From positions 1-57,292 of the forward strand of contig WYBA01000156.1 in the NCBI GenBank assembly GCA_011526095.1: a stretch of DNA of 57,292 nucleotides, read 5' to 3'. How positions within the stretch are numbered: the stretch's first letter is position 1; each line of letters starts with the position of its first letter. This DNA comes from Myxococcales bacterium. GTDB lineage: Bacteria; Myxococcota_A; Polyangia; Haliangiales; Haliangiaceae. Shown here piece by piece: positions 14,096-22,197 of the stretch. The notes under the pieces are model-generated. The model was given only the letters and a program-made list of their open reading frames with translations. It had not been told where the DNA came from and ran no database searches. Both the position numbers and the translations under genes were made by a program.

Positions 14096-14728
14096 ATGAT
14101 TGACCCCGCGGAAACCATGGCTCGACTTCAACGGGCCGCGCGCTACCAGCTCAACGTCGCGGGCGAGTGGTTGCAGCTCGGTAAGAAATCGGGCGTCGAG
14201 CCGGCGTTCGCGTTCGTCGCGGCGTACAGCGCGGTGAACGCTCTGTACTGGCTGTGGAGCTCCATCGACGCCGCCGAGCAGAACAGCCGTTACGGCGAGC
14301 AGAGCAAGCGGCGCGGAGAGCTCAAGTTGGTCGGCGACGAACCGGATCAGCTTGGCCGCCTGATCGAGAGGCTTGGAGAACACGCGGCGGAAGCGCTCCT
14401 CAACGACAAGGAGGTGCTCAAGGCGACCCGGTTTCTGAACGGAAGGGAGCATGGAATTCGCGACATGCGCTTCCGAGAAGCAGCGGAGGAAGGGTCCCCC
14501 TCGAAAGGCAGCGAGCTTCGAGACAAGCTCAACGACCCCGGTGTCTCTGCCGTCGCTCGCCTCCAAGCGTTCGCAGGGATCCTCTACCTCGTGCGATGCA
14601 ACCTCGTGCACGGCTCCAAACAGGTCGCCGGCACTGGGCCCGATCACGACCTCCTGAGCGCGCTGGCGCCTGCTCTTCGCCGAGTCGCCGAAGTGGCAAG
14701 AGCGTTCACTGACACCCAGTTCCAGTAG
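14096..14728 (+). CDS. HEPN-like helical protein with RxxxxH motif
   Basis: 210 residues, all-helical by composition. Near the C-terminus the segment YLVRCNLVHGSK contains Arg167 and His172, the Rx4H arrangement of HEPN RNases, in a hydrophobic helix. The N-terminal helices (YQLNVAGEWLQLG and AYSAVNALYWLW) also resemble HEPN-fold proteins. HEPN proteins often act as toxins or defence RNases. No obvious MNT or other antitoxin partner is adjacent. It is the only rightward gene in the leftward block and converges on the M23/GIY-YIG gene. The fold is an inference from one motif and the helix pattern. Confidence 0.55.
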   Translation: MIDPAETMARLQRAARYQLNVAGEWLQLGKKSGVEPAFAFVAAYSAVNALYWLWSSIDAAEQNSRYGEQSKRRGELKLVGDEPDQLGRLIERLGEHAAEALLNDKEVLKATRFLNGREHGIRDMRFREAAEEGSPSKGSELRDKLNDPGVSAVARLQAFAGILYLVRCNLVHGSKQVAGTGPDHDLLSALAPALRRVAEVARAFTDTQFQ

Positions 14729-14739
14729 GCCCGCGGTCA

Positions 14740-15819
14740 TCAGAACGGGATCTCCTCGAGCTCCGGCTGGCCGATCAGATTGTCGCGAGGACGGAGCCGC
14801 TGGATCAGCCGCGCCTCCTCGTCGAGCGCGTCGTTGGGATCGGTGACGCGCACGGCGACGTCGACGCGCGCGCGGTCGTAGGTCATGCCCGGGTCGTGGC
14901 CCTCCGCGTACTGGCCGCGCCAGAAGCCCTTCCAGCGGCGCCAGGCCTGAAAGTGCCTTGTGAGCGTCTCGTAGAGGCGACCCGCGCCGGACTGCCCGAC
15001 GTAGACGACGATCGGATCGCCGTCGCGATCACGCTCGCGGATCACGTAGACGCCCGACTCGCCCCGGATGGCGCGGAGCCACGCGGGATACGGCTCGCCG
15101 CGCGACCCGACCGGCCGGTACGTCAGGCCGGCGTTGCGCGGCGCGGTCGGATCGCGGAGCGGGATGCCGGCCTCGGCGGCATCGCGGCGGACGCTCGAGC
15201 GGTAGGCGTCGACCGGGACCCACGGCTCGCCGGGGATCGAGATCCCGAACGGTCGCATCCCAGGTCCCCACCCCGGACGCGGCCGGCCGATCGCGCGTTC
15301 GATCACCGGCAGCATCGCGGCGGGGACGCGAAGGTCGAGGTGCAGGTGCGGTGAGCGCGCGTTGCCGGTCGCCCCGCACAGGCCGAGCAACTCGCCGCGC
15401 CGCACGCTCTGCCCGAGCTTCACGAGCACGCGCGACAGGTGAATGTACCGCGAGATCACGCCGGACGAGTGCTTCACCGCGACCCAGAGGCCGGCGTCGC
15501 TGCGATCGACGCCGACCGCGCGGATCACCTCGCCGTGGTCGATCGCGAGGATCGGTGTACCGGTTGCGGCGCCGATGTCGAGCCCGCGATGAAGTCGGTC
15601 GCCTCGCGATGCGAGCCACCCGCTCGACACGACCGCCCGCACGTCCGTCGGTAGCGGTCGGCCGAAGTCGAACAGCGGCGACGGCACCGCGATCGGCGAC
15701 GGGGCCGGCGATGGCGCGGTCGCAGCGCTGGCCGCGCGCGGTCGAAGCAGCGCCGCGAGCGCGAACGCACCCGCCGCACCGAGCGCGAGGACGGGCATCG
15801 GGATCCGCTCGCCCCTCAC
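14740..15819 (-). CDS. Membrane-anchored M23 peptidase fused to a GIY-YIG domain
   Basis: 359 residues from a GTG start overlapping the upstream stop as GTGA. Residues 8-25 form an N-terminal membrane anchor or signal, followed by a Pro/Ala linker. Residues ~60-165 are a LytM/M23 zinc peptidase: His77 and Asp81 in LHRGLDIG, and His158/His160 in SPHLHLDLR, so the metal ligands are complete and a cell-wall endopeptidase is expected. Residues ~255-345 form a GIY-YIG domain: GVYVI (256-260), VVYVGQS (271-277), Arg281 and a Glu in LDEEARLIQRLRP. Fusion of a wall hydrolase to a nuclease fold is unusual and suggests DNA passage across an envelope, but that is inference. Confidence 0.8.
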   Translation of the reverse strand: MRGERIPMPVLALGAAGAFALAALLRPRAASAATAPSPAPSPIAVPSPLFDFGRPLPTDVRAVVSSGWLASRGDRLHRGLDIGAATGTPILAIDHGEVIRAVGVDRSDAGLWVAVKHSSGVISRYIHLSRVLVKLGQSVRRGELLGLCGATGNARSPHLHLDLRVPAAMLPVIERAIGRPRPGWGPGMRPFGISIPGEPWVPVDAYRSSVRRDAAEAGIPLRDPTAPRNAGLTYRPVGSRGEPYPAWLRAIRGESGVYVIRERDRDGDPIVVYVGQSGAGRLYETLTRHFQAWRRWKGFWRGQYAEGHDPGMTYDRARVDVAVRVTDPNDALDEEARLIQRLRPRDNLIGQPELEEIPF

Positions 15820-16217
15820 CGCGACCTCCGTGCCGGCGTCGTGTGCGCGGTGTTCCAGACATCCGAGGCCGCGTAGACCCGGACGCCGGCGGCTTGCAGC
15901 GCTTGCACCGCCTCAGCGACCACGCCGGTGATCGCGGCGCCGGTCGCGCGCACATCGGCGGAACCGGCGACGCGGCAGCGCTCCGTCATCGCAGGGATGT
16001 CGGTCGCGACGCCATCGGTCTCGATGCCGTCTGCGTCGATCCGGACGCGACATCGCCCCGTCGACGCGGAGCCGGCGCCCGAGCCGTCACCGATTGCCGC
16101 GCCACCGTGGCCAAGCCCAATGCCCTTCCCGCGGAGCAGGAGCCAGAGCAAGAGCGCGCCACCGCCGACGATCGCGGCCGTGCGCACGTGCTTGTCCTTG
16201 TTCCGTCGGTCTGCCAT
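15816..16217 (-). CDS. Small membrane-anchored protein with TolR/ExbD-like periplasmic domain
   Basis: 133 residues. One transmembrane helix at about 14-28 follows a basic N-terminus, so the rest is probably periplasmic. The C-terminal part has the pattern C-R-V-R-I-D-A-x-G-I...DG...E-x-CR-x-AG-x-AD...ALQAAGVRV. The same pattern occurs in the neighbouring gene and recalls the TolR/ExbD periplasmic fold. Two cysteines could pair. GGAGG precedes ATG 16217. Its stop overlaps the start of the M23/GIY-YIG gene by 4 bp. No TolQ/ExbB partner is in the window. Confidence 0.55.
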   Translation of the reverse strand: MADRRNKDKHVRTAAIVGGGALLLWLLLRGKGIGLGHGGAAIGDGSGAGSASTGRCRVRIDADGIETDGVATDIPAMTERCRVAGSADVRATGAAITGVVAEAVQALQAAGVRVYAASDVWNTAHTTPARRSR

Positions 16218-16253
16218 ACGTCCTCCGGTGGGTCAGGGTGCGGATTCGTGCCG

Positions 16254-17012
16254 TCAGAGACTCTCGATGCCGAGCCCGCGGATGCGGCACACCGCCCAGT
16301 CGTCGTCGTCGGGGTCGTCAAAGGTCTCGACGGTGGCGGAGAGCGGCCGCCCACTGTCGCGAGCGAGCCGCTCGACCCATGCCGCGACCTTGCGCATCTC
16401 GGCCGGCGTGCCGTTGACGACGACGTTGTTCTCGAAGTCGAGCGTGGCGTCGTCGTTCACGCGCGCACCGGACTGCTTCGCGACGAACCGAGCCAGCCTG
16501 GCGGCGGCCTCGCGACGGCCGGATCCTTGACGAGCCGACGTCACGCTCTTGAACTGCGCAGCGAGCGTGCCGAGCGCCGCGACCCGCGAGCGGGCGCTGG
16601 CATTGCGCCCGGCACGCTGCCGCCGTCGGCGGCGATCCGCGGCGCGGCCCCGGCGCGGGCGCGCGTTGCGGCGCTGCGCGATCAGGATCCCGGCGGCGCC
16701 GAGCGCGGCCGCGAGGTCGGCGTAGGCTGCGCTCGGCGCATCGTCGGCGAGGACGAGGTCAGCGCGGCCGGCGGCGCGGCACGTCTCGACCGCGGTCGGC
16801 ACGTCGATGACGGCGCCGTCGGCCGTGAGCCCCTTGGCGTCGAGGCGGAGCGAGCACGGCGGCGGCGGCACGGCGGCGGGCGAGTTGGTCGACGGCGACG
16901 CCGACGCCGGCGCGCCACTCGGCTTGGCGTCGTCGTCGCGGAGCAGCGCCCACAGGCCAAGGCCGGCTCCCGCGCCGAGCGCGAGGACGAGTGCGGTGTG
17001 GTCGTTCGACAT
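16254..17012 (-). CDS. Membrane-anchored protein with TolR/ExbD-like domain and basic extension
   Basis: 252 residues. An N-terminal hydrophobic helix (about 7-24) is followed by a Pro/Ser/Ala linker, then a domain at ~53-112 sharing with the downstream neighbour the pattern C-S-L-R-L-DA-x-G-L-x-ADG...E-x-CR-AAG-x-AD...ALGAAGI. The middle is a highly basic Arg-rich stretch (about 115-140). The C-terminal third contains FENNVVVNGTPAEMRKVAAWVE, possibly a small alpha/beta domain. GGAGA precedes ATG 17012. Function unknown; the Arg-rich part could bind nucleic acid or phospholipid. Confidence 0.5.
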   Translation of the reverse strand: MSNDHTALVLALGAGAGLGLWALLRDDDAKPSGAPASASPSTNSPAAVPPPPCSLRLDAKGLTADGAVIDVPTAVETCRAAGRADLVLADDAPSAAYADLAAALGAAGILIAQRRNARPRRGRAADRRRRRQRAGRNASARSRVAALGTLAAQFKSVTSARQGSGRREAAARLARFVAKQSGARVNDDATLDFENNVVVNGTPAEMRKVAAWVERLARDSGRPLSATVETFDDPDDDDWAVCRIRGLGIESL

Positions 17013-17033
17013 GGCGTCTCCGTTGGTTGAGGG

Positions 17034-18002
17034 TCAGGCCACCGCGGCCGGTGCGGCGCGCGCCGCAGCGAGCTCCTGCTCGTAGAGGCGCACGACGCTC
17101 TTGCACCAGCGCAGCTTGGTGGCGTTGGACACGTGGCGAACCGCTCCGGCCTCCCGCGCGTGCTTGAAGACGACATCGATCGTGATGTCGGTGACGCCGC
17201 GCTCCTTGAGGTAGCGCACGACCTTGAGCACTCCGCCCGACGCAGAGAATCCGGCGTTCCAGCCGTACACGACCAGCTCCGCGAACCGCGGGTTGCTCCA
17301 GTCGGCGCGCAGGTTCGGCACGCCGTCCTGATGATTGGCGTACTGCGCGATGATGAAGCGCAGGAGCCAGCAAGCGATCGCGACGTTGATCGCGGGATCG
17401 AGCAGGTCGCGGCGCGTGTAGCGCGTACCGTGCGCCTGGTTGTAGTCCTTGCGGACGACCTCGACGATCTGCATGAGGCCCCAGGCAGGGCCCTTGCTCT
17501 CCTCGGGGTTGAGGTTCGACTCGCGCTTGGCGAGCGCGCGGAGGAACTCGATCGGGATCGAGTCGCGGTACATGTCGAAGATCCGATCGAAGCGGCGCGA
17601 CGGGCGCCGGCTCGCCGCTCCGATGTCGTCGTCGCGATCGGCAGCGGGCGCCGTGGCGACCACCTGGCCGGGCGAGGTCACCGGACCCGCGTCACCGCTC
17701 GACGGCGCCGTGGCCTCGAGCTGATCGGGCGAGGTCACCGGCCCGACGTCGGGCTCGGGCTCTCGCGCCGGCACGGGCTTGCGCGGGCGAGCCGGCGTCG
17801 GCGACGGGCGCGCCTGCGTCGGCGGTCGCGTTGTCGGCGCTGGCGGCGACGAGACCGGAGCCGGAGATCGAACCGGCGGCGCGGCGGCGGGGGCCGCCTT
17901 CCCCGCCATCCAGCGCTCGATCACGAAGCGCCCGATCGCGTACCCGGCGACGCCGCTGCCGAGCAGCATCGCGCCAGTGGTGAGCACGTCGTCGTCCTTC
18001 AC
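17034..18002 (-). CDS. Membrane-anchored SLT-type lytic transglycosylase
   Basis: 322 residues from a GTG that overlaps the upstream stop as GTGA. A hydrophobic segment at about 8-26 anchors it. A long Pro/Ala/Ser linker contains a near-duplicated GPVTSP-x-Q-x-x-ATAP unit. The catalytic SLT domain occupies ~150-270: IPIEFLRALAKRESNLNPE carries the probable catalytic Glu, followed by GPAWGLMQIV and a helix-rich tail. It would cleave peptidoglycan glycan strands, a usual aid to moving a large complex or a phage genome through the wall. A longer frame to 18104 overlaps the previous gene and lacks a ribosome site. Confidence 0.8.
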   Translation of the reverse strand: MKDDDVLTTGAMLLGSGVAGYAIGRFVIERWMAGKAAPAAAPPVRSPAPVSSPPAPTTRPPTQARPSPTPARPRKPVPAREPEPDVGPVTSPDQLEATAPSSGDAGPVTSPGQVVATAPAADRDDDIGAASRRPSRRFDRIFDMYRDSIPIEFLRALAKRESNLNPEESKGPAWGLMQIVEVVRKDYNQAHGTRYTRRDLLDPAINVAIACWLLRFIIAQYANHQDGVPNLRADWSNPRFAELVVYGWNAGFSASGGVLKVVRYLKERGVTDITIDVVFKHAREAGAVRHVSNATKLRWCKSVVRLYEQELAAARAAPAAVA

Positions 18003-18373
18003 GGCACGCGTCCCTGCGAGGTGACCTTGACGTGCAGTCGATCGAAGACGCTCGCCTCCGGATCCTCGTCGTAGTCCTGCGCGCCATCGATGCCGCCCCA
18101 CCACATCGCGCCCTCGCGGCTGTAGACGAGCACGTCAAGCTCGATGCGCACGGTCGAGGTCAACGCCATGCGCCCGGCGAACGCGATCGCCTCCTCGAAC
18201 GTCTTGAAGATGTGCTCCTCGCCGCGACTGTCGTCGACGGCGAACTCGACGTCCTTGTGCGTGGTAGCGGCGGCGCCGCGCGGGCGGATGCGGCGCCGCG
18301 CGTTGCGAGGCCCGGCGCGGTCGCCGGCCGACTGGTCGACGAGCCATCGCACGAGGGAGTCACGGGTCGCCAT
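17999..18373 (-). CDS. Hypothetical protein
   Basis: 124 residues, soluble-looking, not recognised. The N-terminus is basic (ARRRIRPRG) and the remainder is a mixed alpha/beta stretch with KTFEEAIAFAGRMAL in the middle and an acidic DYDEDPEASV near the end. GGAGG precedes ATG 18373. The stop overlaps the start of the transglycosylase gene by 4 bp, so the pair is translationally coupled. No cysteine motif, signal or membrane helix is visible. Confidence 0.52.
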   Translation of the reverse strand: MATRDSLVRWLVDQSAGDRAGPRNARRRIRPRGAAATTHKDVEFAVDDSRGEEHIFKTFEEAIAFAGRMALTSTVRIELDVLVYSREGAMWWGGIDGAQDYDEDPEASVFDRLHVKVTSQGRVP

Positions 18374-18488
18374 CGTTGCCTCCGTGGGAAGGGGTTGAAG
18401 GACCGGGATCGGGGCCTGGAGTCGCGCGAGCGACCCGCGGCCGTCACGGGTGGGTCAGTCGCTCAGGGCTCGTGCGTTCGCGTCTCTC

Positions 18489-18836
18489 TCAGCCCGTCAC
18501 GATGTAGACCGTCGAGGGCACGTCCTCGTCGGTCGACTCGTCCACCGGGCACTCGCACGCCGGGTCGCCACCGTTGCCGGTGAAGACGTCGTCGGGCGAG
18601 GGCGTCGGCGACGCCGCCTTGTAGGGCGGCGTCGACGGAAACGCCTGCCACCAGCACCGCGACGCGGCGGCAGCGGCGGAGCCGCTGTTGCCGTTCTTGG
18701 TGCGGTAGACCGGCGCGCTCCCGCCGCCGAACAGGTAGCACCAGAGGTTCCCGAGGAACCCCGGGCGCTGGGCCTGCTGCGGCTGCGGGCTACATCCCCG
18801 GTAGGCGGGGGCCTGGTTGCGATAGAGGATGTCCAT
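18489..18836 (-). CDS. Hypothetical Cys-containing small protein
   Basis: 115 residues, not recognised. It begins MDILYRNQ, contains a short hydrophobic patch around LGNLWCYLFGG, a Ser/Ala/Pro-rich middle and several cysteines (including an ACEC pair near residue 95). GGAGG lies 9 bp before ATG 18836. Its stop is about 115 bp before the next gene of the block. Its composition resembles a structural or exported protein, but nothing identifies it. Confidence 0.42.
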   Translation of the reverse strand: MDILYRNQAPAYRGCSPQPQQAQRPGFLGNLWCYLFGGGSAPVYRTKNGNSGSAAAAASRCWWQAFPSTPPYKAASPTPSPDDVFTGNGGDPACECPVDESTDEDVPSTVYIVTG

Positions 18837-18851
18837 CGTGTTGGCCTCCGA

Positions 18852-19289
18852 CTACTTGAGGATCTTGCCGAGCAGCGATCCGAGGGTGCGAAGCTGCTCG
18901 TCGCGCTTGGCGTGGGTGGCGAGCGCCGTCTGGTAGATCACCAGGTTCTCCACGTCGGTCTCCACGTCCCCGGCGCCGGTGGGCGCGCCGGGGAGCGGCT
19001 GGATCGCGGCGAGGATCTGGGCCGCCAGCTCGACGACCTCACCGGTGGTGAGATCGCCGATCAGCTTGCGCTGCGCGGGCTCCTCCTGGATCACGACCGG
19101 CTGCGCCCGCGGCCGGCCACCACCCGAGTGGATGACCGTCGGCCGCCGGCTCGGCGGCACGACGACCGAGCTTCCGCCCGGCCGCCGCCCGCCGACCACC
19201 ATGCGCCCGCCCGCCTTGCGGCGGTCGAGCACCGTGGCGCGCGCGTTGCGCTCGTCGTCGTCGAGGTAGATCACGTCGTACTCGTCCAT
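18852..19289 (-). CDS. Hypothetical protein
   Basis: 145 residues, not recognised. The N-terminus is acidic then basic (DEYDVIYLDDDERN), with a Gly/Arg-rich middle. The C-terminal ~75 residues look helical (TTGEVVELAAQILAAIQ...QLRTLGSLLGKILK). No signal or membrane helix. AAGGAGA precedes ATG 19289 at good spacing. It is followed by the 115-residue gene after 15 bp. Confidence 0.5.
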   Translation of the reverse strand: MDEYDVIYLDDDERNARATVLDRRKAGGRMVVGGRRPGGSSVVVPPSRRPTVIHSGGGRPRAQPVVIQEEPAQRKLIGDLTTGEVVELAAQILAAIQPLPGAPTGAGDVETDVENLVIYQTALATHAKRDEQLRTLGSLLGKILK

Positions 19290-19366
19290 GCGTCTCTCCT
19301 TGGCTGTGCGACGGCCGGAGCCGCTCGCGCGACGCCAAGCACCGATCCCGGTCCTGGGGTCGCGGC

Positions 19367-20011
19367 CTATGCGGCCTCGTCGAGATCGATCTCGATCGGG
19401 GTGTCGTCGTCCTCGTCGGCGACGTCGGCATCGCGCGTCGAGTAGCGGACCTCGTCCTCGTCGAGCAGCTCCAGGTCCGAGGACACGTCGCGAAACAGGT
19501 CGACGACGACGCCGCGTCCGGCGGCGTGCTGGCGCGGCGCGGGCGGCGGCGCAGCGGGCGCGGGGAGCTGCGCCTGCTGCGCGGCGACCGCCTTGGCGTC
19601 CGCCTCCAGCTTCGCCTTCTCCTCGTCGGCCTTCTGCGCCTTCTTCTCGGCCAGGCGGCCGAGCTTGACCAGCGCGTACTGCCCCGCCCCGGCGGCGGCG
19701 ACGCCGGTGAACGCCACCCGCGTGTTGCCGTCGGTGAGGTACGCGCCGAGCCCGCCGGTCGCGGCCATGAGCAGCGACACCGTCTCCGGCTCGGCGACCT
19801 TCTGGTTGACGATCAGCCCGCTGGCGATCGCCGAGCCGACGCTGCCGGCGACGGCGGCGCCGATCGTCTTCCAGGGCGGCGCCTCGCCGCGCCGCGGGGC
19901 GCGCAGGCGCGGTCGGCTGCGCGACGGCGCGATGCCGGCGCCGCCGCCAGCGTTGTTCCGCTGCTTGTGCGGCTTCTTGTGCTTGGGCTTGAACTTCTTC
20001 TTCGCCTTCAT
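19367..20011 (-). CDS. Hypothetical membrane protein with Lys-rich N-terminus
   Basis: 214 residues. The first ~20 residues are extremely Lys-rich, followed by an Arg-rich Gly stretch. Two Gly/Ala-rich hydrophobic segments (about residues 49-64 and 72-103 including the hinge) may be membrane helices or small-residue packing helices. A coiled coil of EKKAQKADEEKAKLEADA type follows at ~120-145, then a Pro-rich linker and a strongly acidic C-terminus. AAGGAG lies 8 bp before ATG 20011; a longer frame to 20215 is shadow sequence. Basic and acidic ends around small membrane segments recall virion or DNA-associated membrane proteins, but this is speculation. Confidence 0.52.
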   Translation of the reverse strand: MKAKKKFKPKHKKPHKQRNNAGGGAGIAPSRSRPRLRAPRRGEAPPWKTIGAAVAGSVGSAIASGLIVNQKVAEPETVSLLMAATGGLGAYLTDGNTRVAFTGVAAAGAGQYALVKLGRLAEKKAQKADEEKAKLEADAKAVAAQQAQLPAPAAPPPAPRQHAAGRGVVVDLFRDVSSDLELLDEDEVRYSTRDADVADEDDDTPIEIDLDEAA

Positions 20012-20042
20012 CGCGATCTCCTTGCTGGTGGTTCGGCGTGGG

Positions 20043-20615
20043 TCAGGCGGCGTTGCGGTAGCGCGGTCGCTGGCCGCACTGGTCGCAGGGCGTGTGCTCG
20101 AGCTCGTCGTCGAGCAGCTCGAGCAGCCCCTTGGCCTCGAGCTCGCGGTGCGCCTCGCGGAACAGGGCCACGATCTCGGGCGACACGGCCGGCCGGCCCA
20201 GCGGCATCCGCGCATGGGGCTGGACGCGCGGCATCAGCGGCACGACCTCGGTGGGCAGGCCGATGCGGTCGAGCACCGCGACCATCTCCGACATGCCGAG
20301 CCCGATCTCCGCCTCGAAGATCCGGGCGAGCAGGCCGGCGGTGAACAGGACGTCCTCGAACGGGACGCCCCGCGCGTGCCGGCCGCGCAGCCGCGCCAGC
20401 ACGTAGCGCCGGGTCGTGCTCACGCGGCGCCGGCCCTCCGGCCAGTCCGCGACGTCGGCGGCGGCCAGGTCGAACGCCCACGCGACCAGATCGCCGAGCG
20501 CGGCGATCGCCGGGCCGTAGTCGATGCCGCCGACGTCGGCCCAGGGATGGGGGCGCCGCGCCGTGGCGCCGGCCTGCTTGGGAGCGGTGCGGTTGTCGTT
20601 CTTGGGCTTGGACAC
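20043..20615 (-). CDS. Hypothetical protein with C-terminal CxxC
   Basis: 190 residues from GTG 20615, which has AAGGAG 8 bp upstream. Mostly helical; the C-terminus carries a single TPCDQCGQRPRY CxxC knuckle, too short alone for a zinc ribbon. The N-terminus is polar and basic. No family recognised. It follows the transglutaminase-like gene by about 110 bp and precedes the Lys-rich protein by 31 bp in the same direction. Frames extending up to 21119 overlap the neighbouring gene and are rejected. Confidence 0.52.
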   Translation of the reverse strand: MSKPKNDNRTAPKQAGATARRPHPWADVGGIDYGPAIAALGDLVAWAFDLAAADVADWPEGRRRVSTTRRYVLARLRGRHARGVPFEDVLFTAGLLARIFEAEIGLGMSEMVAVLDRIGLPTEVVPLMPRVQPHARMPLGRPAVSPEIVALFREAHRELEAKGLLELLDDELEHTPCDQCGQRPRYRNAA

Positions 20616-20725
20616 GGAGCTACTCCTTCGGCGCCGGCAGACCGGGCGCTCAATGCCGCCGGGCGAATGTGCCGGCGACGGGGTTCGGGAATCGCGATCG
20701 GGATCGATCGCGCGTGGACGTGGAC

Positions 20726-22003
20726 TCAGATCTTCGCGGCCAGCCATCGGCCCGCGATGGCGTCGGGGGTGAGCGCCGCGAGCGAGCCGAGCATCGGCGG
20801 CGGCGCGGCGAGCGGACCGAGCGTGAGGCCCTCGCGCCGGAGCTCCTGCTCGATCGAACCGAGCACCGGCGGCGAGAGGCCGAGCGACGCGAGCTTGATC
20901 CGGATCGCCTGGGTCGCGACGTTGGTGCCGAGGCGCGCCCCGACCCGGCCGAGCGCCGCGAGCAGCGGCGTGTTCGGCTGGATGCGGTACCGCCCGACGC
21001 GCAGCTCTGCGCGGTTCCGCGGCGCGCGCTCGTCGAGCCACTGCCGCGCGGCCGCCTGGTCGAGCCGGTCGATCGCGTGCGCGCAGGTGTCGACGATGCG
21101 CCGACCCGCGGGGCCCCACAGGCGCGCCTCACGGTAGGCGAGCGCCAGCACGAACGCGACGTCAGGCACGTCGGCGACGCAGAGCGGGCGCCCCTCGAGC
21201 GCGGCGCGCATCGCCCGGTGGCCGTTCTTGACCCGGCGCGCGCCGTGGACGAACCGCGCGGCGGGCTCGGCCGCGAGCTCGGCGATCCAGTCGACCGCGT
21301 CCGCCGGCGTGAGCGCGACCACGCCCGGTACACCGGCGGCATTCCGCGGCAGCGCGGCGAGCCTCTCCTGGTACATCGCGAGCGCGCGCTCGTACGTCGC
21401 GATCGCGTCGTCGATCGGCTTGCCGTCGACCCAGGTCGTGTACCCGGCGGCCTTGCCCGCCCGCGCGCGCGCCAGGTCGCCGCGCGTCCCCTTGGTCTCG
21501 TCCGTGCCGATCAGCCGCTCGAGCCGGAGCCGGCGGGTCGCCACGTCGGTGCCGTCCCCCGCAGCGTTGCGCCCGATGCGGAACAGCCCGGCGCGCAGGG
21601 CGTTCCGGCTCTGCATCGGATCGAGGATCACCGGCGCGCCGTCCTCGGTCGGGAACGTGTGGAGGCCGCCGGGCGTGTCGACCGTGGCGAGCCGCCGCAC
21701 CGGTCCGGGGTCGATCAGCTCGGCCACCGAAAGATAGAGGGCACTTCTCTCGACGCAGTTCGGCGAGTCGGTGGGCAGGCGGAGCCGCTGCGCTGGTCGG
21801 CACGCCGTGACCTTCGGTCCGTCGCACGGCGAGCCGGTGTCGTCGAGCTGCGGCAGCTCGCGGATGTACTCGACGAGCGCGGCGGTGTCGCCGAGCTGCT
21901 CGGCGAGCGCGACGAGCTCGGCGTCACCGGACTCGAGGCGCGCCTTCACCTGCGCCGTGATGGCGTCGAGGCACGCGCGGTCGTTGTGGGGTCTTGCGAT
22001 CAC
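20726..22003 (-). CDS. Transglutaminase-like cysteine peptidase-fold protein, hypothetical
   Basis: 425 residues from GTG 22003, with AGGAGG about 9 bp upstream. Near residues 80-130 the order Cys (in PNCVERSAL), His (33 positions along, in GGLHTF) and Asp (13 further on, in VILDPM) reproduces the Cys-His-Asp triad spacing of transglutaminase-like proteins, including the terminal DP. The remainder is helical with long Ala/Arg/Leu segments and no membrane helix. Transglutaminase-like folds can be peptidases, cross-linkers or inactive scaffolds; which applies here is not visible. It overlaps the upstream 65-residue helix-turn-helix gene by 4 bp. Confidence 0.58.
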   Translation of the reverse strand: MIARPHNDRACLDAITAQVKARLESGDAELVALAEQLGDTAALVEYIRELPQLDDTGSPCDGPKVTACRPAQRLRLPTDSPNCVERSALYLSVAELIDPGPVRRLATVDTPGGLHTFPTEDGAPVILDPMQSRNALRAGLFRIGRNAAGDGTDVATRRLRLERLIGTDETKGTRGDLARARAGKAAGYTTWVDGKPIDDAIATYERALAMYQERLAALPRNAAGVPGVVALTPADAVDWIAELAAEPAARFVHGARRVKNGHRAMRAALEGRPLCVADVPDVAFVLALAYREARLWGPAGRRIVDTCAHAIDRLDQAAARQWLDERAPRNRAELRVGRYRIQPNTPLLAALGRVGARLGTNVATQAIRIKLASLGLSPPVLGSIEQELRREGLTLGPLAAPPPMLGSLAALTPDAIAGRWLAAKI

Positions 22004-22197
22004 GACGGGTCCTCCTGGCGTGGAATGGGCGGTTGCGACGGCGGAACGGCGCCGCGAACGCGGCGGCCGCCGCCGCGGATCACGAGCGCGCGACGCACCG
22101 TGCGCGGGCGCAGCCGCAGCTCGGCGGCGATCTCGTCGACCGGCACCTGCCACACGAAGTAGAGGTGGCGGATGCGGGCTCGGGTGGTGTGCTTCAT
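22000..22197 (-). CDS. Tiny helix-turn-helix protein B
   Basis: 65 residues. Residues 1-45 are a clear helix-turn-helix of the IstA/Hin-like kind: TTRARIRHLYFV, then EIAAELRLRPRTVRRALV as turn and recognition helix. The C-terminus is a short Pro-rich tail. It is a paralogue of the gene immediately upstream (shared TTRARIRHLYFV-x-Q-x-P, and LxP-x-x-VR-x-ALV-x-x-GG). It overlaps that gene's stop by 4 bp (ATGA) and its own stop overlaps the start of the next gene by 4 bp, so three genes are coupled. Probably DNA-binding, regulatory. Confidence 0.68.
   Translation of the reverse strand: MKHTTRARIRHLYFVWQVPVDEIAAELRLRPRTVRRALVIRGGGRRVRGAVPPSQPPIPRQEDPS

Noticed and set aside
17034..18104. Longer version of the transglycosylase gene
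   Set aside because: The first 34 codons lie inside the upstream gene; GTG 18002 forms a GTGA overlap and restores a normal membrane-anchor start.
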